Positions 1 through 10,187 of a stretch of 64,000 bases of DNA are shown in pieces. Each line of letters starts with the position of its first letter. The first letter of the stretch is position 1. The notes under the pieces were generated by a model. The model saw nothing but the letters and a program-made list of their open reading frames with translations, searched no databases and was not told the DNA's origin. This stretch comes from Capronia americana (lineage: Eukaryota > Ascomycota > Eurotiomycetes > Chaetothyriales > Herpotrichiellaceae): contig JADWQD010000015.1 in NCBI GenBank assembly GCA_016110215.1, forward strand, positions 806,001 to 870,000. Reading direction: 5' to 3'. The position numbers and the translations under genes are program-made.

Positions 1-3000
1 TCCGACGATCACACGGCCGTTTCGTTGCGTAGTTTTACAAAGGAATATCCGCCTTCCCGGCTTGCCCGGTTCCGAGCAATTTTTACAAGGGCACGACTCA
101 CAACAGTGCTTGCTGTCGACGATCTGACGTTGGATGCGACGAAGGGACAGATCATGGTGCTACTCGGTGCGAACGGGAGCGGCAAGTCAACTACCCTAGA
201 CTCGATCGCTGGCCTCACCTCGATTACTTCTGGCGATATTACGGTGAACTATCCCGAGCTGGACACTGGCCTGGGGTTTTGTCCTCAGAAAAACGTGTTG
301 TGGGACGATCTCACAGTTGAGGAACATGTCCGCATCTTCAATAGGATCAAGAGTCACGAGCCGTCGTCGAAGGATGAAAATCTACGGCTTCTATCTTCGT
401 GCGACATTGACCGAAAAGCCAGCGCCCGTGCCAAGACATTGTCAGGAGGCCAGAGGCGGAAATTGCAGCTTGCTATGATGTTTACTGGTGGATCTCGAAT
501 CTGCTGCGTGGATGAGGTGTCCTCTGGCCTCGATCCGCTTTCCAGGCGCAAGATTTGGGACATTCTACTGGCTGAGCGTGGGTCAAGGTCTATTATTTTA
601 ACAACACATTTCCTGGACGAAGCTGAGCTGCTTGCTGATCACATCGCCATACTCTCGAAAGGTACTCTCAAGGCCTCCGGAACGTCAGTGGAGCTCAAGC
701 ACAAACTGGGTTCGGGTTATCGAGTGCATGTATACAAAACCCATGGATCTCAGCACCTACCTATATTCAAGGATGTTAGCTACATGCAGCGCAACGATCA
801 AACGATCTACTCATTGACAGACTCGGCAAAAGCGGCAGCTTTCCTCGGCCGGATCGAGAGCGAAGGCTTTGCGGAATACCAGGTTAACGGTCCAACGATT
901 GTAAGTAGACCCCAAAGTCTGTATCTAGATAGCCCGGGTCCATGTTTCCAGGTTCGATCCCCGCATAGGTCGTCGATGCTAATATCAATGCAGGAAGACG
1001 TCTTCCTCAAGGTCGCCGAAGAAGTCAAATCTGACAACGACCACTCCGAAAAGGCGGCTACAGGCCACATTCTCCAAGAAATCGGTAGTCACGGTAGCAA
1101 CGATATCGAGGGTGATGAGGTTGCAAAGGTCGTGGTGAAAAATAGCTCGCCTGCACAACCTCCCCAGCTCCTCGATGGACGTCGAATCAGCATGCCTCAG
1201 CAGGCTTTGGTACTCTTTTCGAAACGATGGGTTGTCCTGCGCCGAAATACCCTACCGTATCTTGCGGCTGTAAGTTGTTCTCGACTTTTAAAATGATGCT
1301 CTGTGATAACAGGCGCCGGTGTTATTGTATTCTAACATGAGAGCTAACGGAGGCTCACAGCTGTTAATCCCCATCATTGCTGCCGGTCTTGTCACCCTTT
1401 TCCTCAAAAACTTTCAAAAAGCTGGCTGCAGTCCGGCATCCTCGGCTCTGGTTTCCGACATCATCTCTTTGTCAACACAGGTTGACTACGAGCTTGTAGC
1501 TGGACCTCGTGATCGTCTTGGTGTGGACGCTATACAGCTGTTTGCTTCCACGCTGGCAGGCAGTACCGGGGTCGCAGGCATAGCAGCGAACACTACGAAA
1601 CTGCTCGAGTCAGTCCATCTCGTCGAGAATCTGGCCGAGTTCAACAACTATATCGACAACCACTATGCCAATGTAACCCCTGGGGGGTTCTACCTCGGGG
1701 ACGAGACTTCACCGCCTACATTCGCATGGCGAGGGAACGGCGACATCGCGTTCCCCGTCATAATCCAGAACGCGATGGATACTCTCCTTGCCAATATCTC
1801 CATTTCCAACCAATATCAGGCGTTTGACGTCCCCTGGGGAGCCGACGTTGGGAAGGCGTTGCAATTAGTCACATATTTCGGACTGGCAATGGCCGTGTAC
1901 CCTTCCTTCTTTGCGTTGTATCCGACGATCGAGCGACTACGCAACGTGCGCGGCTTACACTACAGCAATGGCGTTCGCCCGGCGCCTCTGTGGCTTGCAT
2001 ACACAACTTTCGACTTCACGATCGTTCTCCTCACAAGCGCGGTGGCCGTCATCATCTTCCGCGCCGTCAGCGATGTGTGGTACCACATTGAGTACCTCTT
2101 CGTGGTCTTCTTCTTGTACGGCTTGGCCTCGACCTTGTTGTCTTACGTTATCTCCCTATTTTCGCGGTCGCAACTCGCTGCGTTCGCGTTCGCTGCCGGT
2201 GGTCAGGCTGTCATGTTCCTGCTCTACTTTATTGCATACATGTCTGTGCTTACCTATTCACCGATCGACCAAATCGACACGAACGTCAACATTTGTCATT
2301 TTACGATTGCAGCAATCTCACCCGTGGCAAGTCTGACTCGGGCACTTTTCATTACCTTGAATGTATTCTCAATCACATGCCGGGGACGAGAGTTTGCCTC
2401 TTATGCAGGCTCGATGACAGCCTTTGGCGGGCCGATTTTGTATTTGATTTTGCAGACCTTTTTGCTTTTTTGCCTGCTCTTGTGGTGGGATTCCGGCCCG
2501 TTGTTCCGCCGCCTACGCGGAAAGAAACAGCAAGAACAGGTCGAGGAGAACGACACGGTTGAGGCAGAAGTCTCGAATGAACTGACGAGAGTCAATTCTT
2601 CCCAGGACGGCCTTCGTGTCCTTCACTTGACCAAGGCCTTCGGGAAGACGCTTGCCGTCAATAACGTCACTTTTGGCGTCCCTCGAAGCGAAGTCTTTGC
2701 GCTGCTTGGACCAAATGGCGCTGGCAAGTCAACAATAATTTCCTTGATCAGAGGTGATATTCAGCCGAGCCGCCGTGGAGGCGATATTCTGGTCGACGGC
2801 ATCTCTGTAATCCGCCACAGAGGCCAAGCAAGATCCCGCCTCGGGGTGTGTCCTCAATTCGATGCCATGGACACCATGACCGTGGCCGAGCATCTTCACT
2901 TTTACGCCAAGGTGCGAGGCGTCAGCGACCCCCGGCACAATGTCGAAACCGTAATGAGGGCAGTTGGTCTTGAGCAGTACGCCGACAGAATGGCTGCCAA

Positions 3001-3682
3001 GCTGTCGGGAGGTAACAAACGCAAGTTGTCTCTCGGCATAGCACTTATGGGCAATCCGAGCGTGCTTCTTCTTGACGAACCTTCCTCCGGCATGGACGCG
3101 GCCAGCAAACGTATCATGTGGAAAACACTGGAATCGGTGGTTCCTGGCAGATCACTTGTGTTGACGACTCATTCAATGGAGGAAGCCGACGCGCTCGCAA
3201 CAAGAGCTGGAATCATGGCTGGGCGGATGCTGGCTCTGGGGACAACTGATTACCTTCGGAGGAAGCATGGAGACGCGTACTACGTCCATGTCGTGCATCG
3301 CCACGCCCCACATGCGTCGGATGAAGACATGCAGCGTATCCGAGACTGGATCCTGGAAAGGTTTCCCGATGCAGGCATCGAAAGCAAAGTCTACGCTGGT
3401 CAAATCCGATTCTCCGTGCCAACAAAAGGATTGCTTGCTAGCAAAGACGGCGAGATTAGCGGCCGTTCCGGGATTTCATCGCTATTCACGGCGCTGGAAA
3501 AGAACAAGTCGGGTTTGCAGATCGAATATTACAGTGTCAGTCGGGCGACTCTGGACCAAGTCTTCTTGAACATTGTGACCAAGCACAATGTCGCGGAAGA
3601 AGGCGGCGAAACCGTGTCTGCGCCGAGGACCGGTGTGATGAAAGAACTGTCCCGGGTGAGTTCCCGTTTCGCGCACAAATGA
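1..3682 (+). CDS. ABCA-type ABC transporter, 3' part (5' end outside window)
   Basis: The frame is open from base 1, so the gene is truncated by the window edge. Exons: <1-900, 994-1269, 1361-3682; stop TGA 3680-3682. Order is NBD1, regulatory linker, second membrane domain with several hydrophobic segments (about 1860-2510), then NBD2. NBD1 shows Walker A GANGSGKST, signature LSGGQRRK and VDEVSSGLDP. NBD2 shows GPNGAGKST, LSGGNKRK and LLLDEPSSGMD. This TMD-NBD-TMD-NBD order is that of ABCA (ABC1-like) exporters, which move lipids or lipid-like substrates; the first TMD must lie upstream. Intron 901-993 ends in CAG with branch point GCTAAT. Intron 1270-1360 has GCTAAC and CACAG, and both are phase 0. 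A shorter acceptor at 1312 also stays in frame, but the 1360 junction restores the family-like reading LLIPIIAAG. The substrate cannot be told from sequence. Confidence 0.93.
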
Positions 3683-4566
3683 ACAACCTCGAGTCGACAG
3701 GCACAGAGATGTCAACGACCATATATATTGAAGTCAATGATATATTTTGCAATGCACGGGCAGCCCATCCTGTGGCTGAACATCGGCGCCAGGCCGTGTG
3801 ACCGGGTATCTGTGCAATCGTCGCGGAGTTGCCCGAGCGAGTAGCTCTGTTTATGGGCGGGATTCAGCGAGACTCTGCGGCTACGGAGCTACAGAGTCAG
3901 CCCTGCACGCTGAATAATTATGCCTTGACTCGAATTGTTTTGAGAAGTTTGCGGATGGGGCCCGATGGGGTTAACGGGACGTGGCCACGCACCAAACTCC
4001 GGCCCAAAGCCTCCCCCATCATGCAGCAACGGATGCTGGCGTGATCTCGTTTGCTTGGAAATCAATCCCCTCCGAACAGGTCCATACAATCCCAAGATCA
4101 CAGCAACGCCTGGTTGGAGCAGATAGACAGCAGTTCATAACAGCCCTTCCAGCCTTGAGGTTTCTGGGACATCTGGCCGCGACATCTTTGGTGCACATCG
4201 TGACGAATCCGTTACCGAGGATAGGTATGAGTCAACATGACAACCTATACGGGTCCAAGAGTCATGCATGATAATTCGCCCAGCTCAACAGCTCGTTATC
4301 ATTGCAGGTTCCAGCGGCCTGGAAGGCTTCTGCGCTCTCCACTAATGCAAGATACCTGATCTTGAACCTACGTAACAGAATGGGTTGGAGTCATCGGAAG
4401 GGCCTTTTCCGGGTTATGCGTTGCTCGACCCTGGGCCGAGGGGCGCTCGTACGAATACTACCGAGAACTATGCCCCGTTCGCCAAAGTGGAGGCATCCCT
4501 AGTCGACCCCAGCTGCCCACCGCTCCCTCGATCTAATCGATTTTTTCTATTCGGCATAAATTTTCA

Positions 4567-4585
4567 ACGTTCATATTGCGAACGT
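4567..4585. promoter_or_regulatory. Inverted repeat in PDR transporter promoter
   Basis: ACGTTC at 4567-4572 and GAACGT at 4580-4585 form a perfect 6-bp inverted repeat with a 7-bp spacer, about 170 bp before the PDR start codon. Spaced inverted repeats are typical targets of dimeric regulators. The regulator is unknown and the functional role is inference. Confidence 0.3.
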
Positions 4586-4605
4586 GTTTACATTGCTGTT
4601 TACAT
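4585..4605 (+). promoter_or_regulatory. Tandem forkhead-like boxes
   Basis: The 9-mer TGTTTACAT occurs at 4585-4593 and again at 4597-4605, a spacing of 12 bp. TGTTTAC is the complement of the forkhead core GTAAACA. A forkhead role is inferred from the motif alone. Confidence 0.3.
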
Positions 4606-4671
4606 CGAACTAAGTTCTCTCCCATCTTTAGGAATTAGCTTGCACAGCTGAGCGTGACGGTCTTGTCCGAT

Positions 4672-4683
4672 ATGACCGGCTGA
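4672..4683 (+). other. Minimal upstream ORF (three codons plus stop)
   Basis: ATG ACC GGC TGA lies 68 bp before the PDR start codon. If it is in the mRNA leader it could damp translation of the pump. Whether the transcript includes it cannot be seen here. Confidence 0.35.
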
Positions 4684-4750
4684 AGTGGGGGACGTAAGCG
4701 AAAGGATTTGTGGAATTTATCCGGACCTGGAGGCCTCAGCTTCGAGAAAA

Positions 4751-7700
4751 ATGGCCGACCGTCTCTCTAAGGAACTGGGCCTGAACCACCCGGCACAACA
4801 ACGTGGTGCTACAGCAAACGACCATGTTCAAGCAGGATCTCATGAACACAGTGAGAAGCAATCAGACGCAACACGCGACAAAGGACTCCATTCCGGTGAA
4901 AAGCAATGGGAAAGACCTCGGATATCCAGTGACGCCTATGGACTGCAACGCACAACATCTGGCGTCAACGTCGAACAAGCTGAAAAGGATTTTGCGGAGC
5001 TGAGCAGGGAGCTGAGTGCAATCAGCCGCCGAGTATCGAGAACACAGTCCAAAGCCTCTGGATTTCGAGCGAAAGACGTGGAGAAAGCTATCAGCTCCTC
5101 CGATGACAATTCCGACGATGCCTTTGACTTGGAGACTACGCTCCACGGTGCGCGTGAGGCGGACAATGCTGCCGGCATCAAATCGAAATACATTGGTAAG
5201 CTTGTCTCCGCTGGGAAGCATGTCCTGGTCACTAACCGTGCTGATAGGCGTGATCTGGGATAACCTGACCGTGCGCGGCATTGGCGGCGTAAAGAACTTT
5301 GTCAAAGTGTTTCCGGACGCGTTCGTCGACTTTTTCAACGTCCCGGGAACCATAATGAGCATCCTCGGTATAGGCAAGAAGGGGCGGGAGTTCAACATAT
5401 TACAAGGCTTCCGTGGGGTTGCGAAGCCGGGAGAAATGGTCCTTGTCCTCGGTCGGCCTGGCAGTGGATGTACCACATTCCTCAAAGTCCTTGCCAACCA
5501 ACGGTATGGGTATACTGGCATCGACGGAGAGGTTCTTTACGGCCCTTTCGATGCTGCAACGTTCGGGAAATTGTACCGAGGCGAAGCAGTCTACAACCAG
5601 GAAGACGATGTCCACCATCCGACCCTTACTGTGGGGCAGACCCTCGGCTTTGCGCTTGACACCAAGACTCCTGGCAAACGTCCCCTTGGTCTGAGCAAGG
5701 CCGAGTTCAAAGACAGGGTGATTCGACTGTTGCTCAAGATGTTCAACATCGAGCACACGATCAATACCATTGTTGGTAACCCATTCATGCGCGGCGTTTC
5801 TGGTGGAGAGAGGAAGAGAGTCTCGATTGCTGAAATGATGGTCACGAGGGCCACAGTGTGCTGCTGGGACAACAGCACGCGTGGCCTCGATGCCTCGACA
5901 GCCTCCGACTACGCCAAATCGCTCCGAATCATGACGAACATCTATAAAACCACCACGTTCGTCTCTTTATACCAGGCCTCTGAAACCATTTACAGCCAAT
6001 TCGACAAGGTGATGGTCATTGATCAGGGCCGCCAGGTTTTCTTCGGCCCCGTGAAGGAAGCAAGGGCATACTTCGAGGGACTTGGCTTTCTGGAGAAGCC
6101 ACGTCAGACTACACCTGACTATCTCACTGGTTGCACCGACGAATTCGAGCGAGAATACAAGCCCGGCAGATCCCCTCAAAATGCGCCTTCGTCACCGGAC
6201 ACGTTGGTGGAAGCCTTCAACAAGTCCACATATGCGGAGAGACTCGACTCGGAAATGGCAGAATATCGACAATCGATCCAGCAGGAGAAACAGATCTACG
6301 ACGATTTCGTGGCGGCCCATCAAGAAGCCAAGCGGAAACACACGCCCAAGAAGTCGGTGTATTCTGTCCCATTCCATCTGCAAATCTGGGCTCTGATGCA
6401 GCGGCAATTCTTGATCAAGTGGCAGGACAAGTTCTCGTTGACCGTGTCTTGGATCACGTCCATCACGATTGCGATTGTCACTGGTACTGTCTGGCTGAAT
6501 CAACCCCAAACTTCCGCGGGTGCCTTCACCCGCGGCGGTGTCCTGTTCATCGCGCTGCTGTTCAATGCATTCCAAGCCTTTTCCGAACTCGCGTCCACTA
6601 TGCTCGGTCGACCGATAGTCAACAAACATCGTGCTTACACCTTTCATCGGCCTAGCGCTCTGTGGCTGGCACAGATTATTGTCGACTTGGCCTTCGCATC
6701 GGTACAGATCTTCGTCTTCAGCGTCATCGTTTATTTCATGACAGGGTTGGTGCGGACTCCGGGAGCCTTCTTCACTTTCGTGCTCATCATCATCACTGGC
6801 TATCTATCCATGACATTATTCTTCCGCACGATAGGCTGTCTGTGTCCCGACTTCGACTATGCCATCAAGTTCGCTGCCGTCATCATCACCCTCTTTGTGA
6901 TTACTTCGGGCTATATCATCCAATACCAGAGCCAGCAAGTGTGGTTGAGATGGATATTCTACATCAATGCACTGGGTCTGGGGTTTGCGGCCATGATGAT
7001 GAACGAATTTATGAGGTTGACCATGCGGTGTACCAATGAGTCGTTGATACCATCGGGGCCGGGGTACAACAACCTCGAGAATCAAATCTGCACTCTGCCA
7101 GGCTCGCGGGCGGGCTCGATCGAAGTATCCGGCACGGATTATGTCAAGACGGGCTTCTCATACGATCCTTCAGATCTCTGGCGGAACTTTGGCATTATCA
7201 TCGTGCTGATTGCCGGCTTCCTGTTCACGAACGTCCTGCTGGGAGAGACAATCAAGTATGGCGCCGGTGGCCGCACCATCACTTTCTACACCAAGGAGAA
7301 CAAAGAGAGAAAAGCATTGAATGAGAAGCTACAGGAGCGGAAGCGGAGGAGACAGACGAAGCAGGATGCTGGAGACAGCTCGGAGCTTAACATCACTTCC
7401 AAGGCCGTCCTGACTTGGGAGCGGCTCACTTACGACGTGCCCACCCCTTCTGGACAGTTGCGTCTGCTGAAAGATGTATTTGGCTATGTTCGACCTGGGC
7501 AGTTGACTGCCTTGATGGGCGCCAGCGGAGCCGGCAAGACGACTCTGCTTGATGTGCTAGCGGCTAGAAAGAACATCGGCGTCATTGGGGGGGACATTCT
7601 GGTTGACGGGCAAAAGCCAGGCATCGGCTTCCAGAGAGGCACGTCGTATGCTGAGCAGCTCGATGTCCACGAATCGACTCAAACAGTCCGGGAAGCACTC

Positions 7701-9296
7701 CGCTTTAGCGCCGACCTGCGCCAACCTTATGAGGTGGCCCAGGAGCAAAAGTATGCCTACGTCGAAGAGGTCCTCTGCCTGCTGGAGCTCGAGAATCTGG
7801 CGGACGCCATTATCGGCAGTCCCGAAAGCGGTCTTTCAGTCGAAGAACGCAAGCGAGTAACGATTGGTGTCGAATTGGCCGCGAAACCTCAACTCCTCCT
7901 ATTCCTGGACGAACCCACGTCAGGCCTTGATTCGCAATCTGCCTTCAACATTGTTCGCTTTCTCCGTAAACTGGCAGCCGCGGGACAGGCCATCCTCTGC
8001 ACGATCCACCAGCCAAACAGCGCCTTGTTTGAGAATTTCGACCGACTTCTCCTGCTGCAAAAGGGTGGCGAGACAGTCTATTTCGGGGACATTGGAAAGG
8101 ATGCACACGTACTCTTGGAGTACTTCCACAAGAACGGCGCGGATTGTCCTCCAGATGCGAACCCGGCGGAGTGGATGCTCGACGCCATCGGGGCCGGTAT
8201 TGCTCCTCGCATCGGTGACAGAGATTGGGGCGAGATCTGGCGCGAAAGTGACGAACTGGCCACCACGAAGGCCGAAATCATTGAGATGAAGGCGACACGA
8301 GAACGCGAAGTGGCTGGCGCTCCCCATCTCGACGAACGCGAATATGCCTCCCCACTGTGGCATCAGATCAAAGTTGTCTCGAAACGAACGCATCTCGCAT
8401 TCTGGCGGTCGCCGAACTATGGCTTCACGCGCTTGTTCAACCACGTTGCCATCGCACTACTCTCTGGCCTCGCCTTCCTGCAACTCGACGACAGTCGCTC
8501 GAGCCTGCAATACCGCGTCTTCGTCATTTTCCAGGTCACCATCATCCCGGCACTGATTCTCGCCCAGGTGGAACCGATGTACGACTTCTCCCGCCTGATC
8601 TTCTACCGCGAATCCGCGGCAAAGGCCTACTCCCAGTTCCCCTTTGCCTTTGCCATGGTCTGCGCCGAAATGCCGTACAGCCTGCTCTGCACGCTCGGCT
8701 TCTTCATCCCGATCTACTACCTCCCGGGCTTCAGCAACGAGTCCTCGCGCGCCGGATACCAATTCTTCATGGTCCTCATCACGGAACTGTTCTCCGTGAC
8801 CATGGGCCAGATGATCGCGGCCATGACGCCCTCGAGCTTCATCTCCAGCCTGATCAACCCCTTCATCGTCATCACGTTCGCGCTCTTCTGCGGCGTGACG
8901 ATCCCGAAGCCGCAGATCCCGGGCTTCTGGCGCGCCTGGCTGTATCAACTCGACCCGTTCACGCGTCTCGTCTCCGGCATGGTCACGACCGAACTCCACG
9001 GTCTGCCTGTGGTGTGCAAGACTGCAGAGCTAAACTCCTTCCCGGCCCCCAACGGCACCGATTGCGGCGAGTATATGCGCAACTTCTTCGACCGGGGCGG
9101 AGCCGGGTATCTGGTCAGCAACGTGAGTGACGCGTGTCATTACTGCGCGTACAAGGTCGGGGATCAATTCTACGAGCCCCTGCAGCTGCACTTTGGCGAC
9201 CGGTGGCGGGATCTGGGCATCTTCTCCGCTTTTATTGCGAGTAACTTGATCTTGTTGTTTTTGGCCAGTCGATATTTGAATTTCAATAGACGGTAA
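4751..9296 (+). CDS. PDR-type ABCG multidrug transporter
   Basis: Full-size fungal pleiotropic drug resistance pump, 1497 aa. Exons 4751-5195 and 5248-9296; the 52-bp intron has GTAAG, branch ACTAAC and TAG, and restores a Gly codon. ATG 4751 is the first in-frame ATG; the frame upstream opens only at a GTG. Layout is NBD1-TMD1-NBD2-TMD2. NBD1 has the degenerate Walker A GRPGSGCT (about residue 217), signature VSGGERKRVS and Walker B region CCWDNSTRGLD. NBD2 has canonical Walker A GASGAGKTT (about residue 906), signature-like LSVEERKRVT and FLDEPTSGLD. This asymmetry of one degenerate and one canonical ATP site is a hallmark of Pdr5/Cdr1 proteins. The acidic, Ser-rich N-terminus is also usual. 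It probably exports hydrophobic toxicants at the plasma membrane; the substrate is unknown. The gene follows an ABCA gene on the same strand. Confidence 0.96.
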
Positions 9297-10187
9297 GACA
9301 AAGAGGAAGGGGAAGCGGGTTATATAGAGACATCAGGAAGCGGACGACGTGGAGATTGAGTTTGAGCTATGGGACAAGGGCAAGGGCAAGCGAGATCGGT
9401 ATTTGGGTATCCTAAAATTCGGCGTGTTTCATGCACTGGCATAGGATAGTCTTTCTCTGTGCCTCTGTGTGTGTATTGTGTGCGGGAGGATGGAGCAGCT
9501 CGAATGTGTGTATGTACTGTCTGTAGTATTGGTGAGACCTGACCTGACCTGAGCTGGGGTGAGCGACCTAAAAGATGTACCGATAAATATATCATACAAT
9601 ACACTAGTAGCCTCTTCCCATGTACTATAATACCGCCCATGTCATTAAAACAAGACTGCGCGAACAATGTTTTCAAGGGTACACACTGCAGTATGGTACG
9701 GTACAGTTCAATCTGGGTCCAGTATGGAGTACTACTCGTACAGGAATCAGAACCCTATGCTTGCTTTCCCTTCCACCCCCCGCCAAGTCATGTACAGGCA
9801 GGAATGAACCCATGACGTTTCGTACACATGCACAGTGCATACAATTCCATCGATTTCATCAACCGGCGTTTCAATATGCAGGGTTTCCTATTGCCTGGCG
9901 TGGCAAGTCAGAACCATTTGGTAGGAATGATGTACACTGACACGCTGAGTTGGTCGATTCCTTTGGACCTTACCAACAGATGTCATTTCTGTCCTTTTTT
10001 CTCGTTTCTCGTTTCCGTCCCCGTGCTCCGCTACGTCGAATGACACCGGAGCGATTCACCATTGTTCTGATACCCTGCTTCTAAAGTCTGAATCTCAGTG
10101 TGGCATCAACTGGGTTTGCCCCCCAAAAGGGTCAAGCCGGCAGTTGATTGGAGGTGAAAGGAAGACAATTCTCGTGTGTGTACTCGA
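9297..10187. other. Convergent intergenic region
   Basis: Lies between the 3' ends of the PDR pump (+) and the Hsp70-like gene (-). It holds a short CCTGA tandem near 9538 and an AT-rich stretch near 9582-9600 that could serve 3'-end formation. No gene seen. Confidence 0.55.

Larger units (their letters stand above)
3683..4750. other. Intergenic region between the two ABC transporter genes
   Basis: No supported gene. It holds the 3' flank of the ABCA gene and the promoter/leader of the PDR pump. The last 200 bases contain an inverted repeat, two forkhead-like boxes and a mini-uORF, listed separately. Confidence 0.6.

Noticed and set aside
930..970. tRNA B-box-like string (GGTTCGATCC) near 952
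   Set aside because: It lies in an ABCA intron, and I could not pair it with an A-box or fold a cloverleaf around it.
4862..5521. 219-codon antisense frame within the PDR gene
   Set aside because: It overlaps well-supported PDR coding sequence; long antisense frames are common in GC-rich coding DNA.
8357..9130. 257-codon alternative frame in the PDR gene
   Set aside because: Shadow of the strongly supported transporter frame, with an Arg/Pro/His-rich composition typical of frame-shifted reading.
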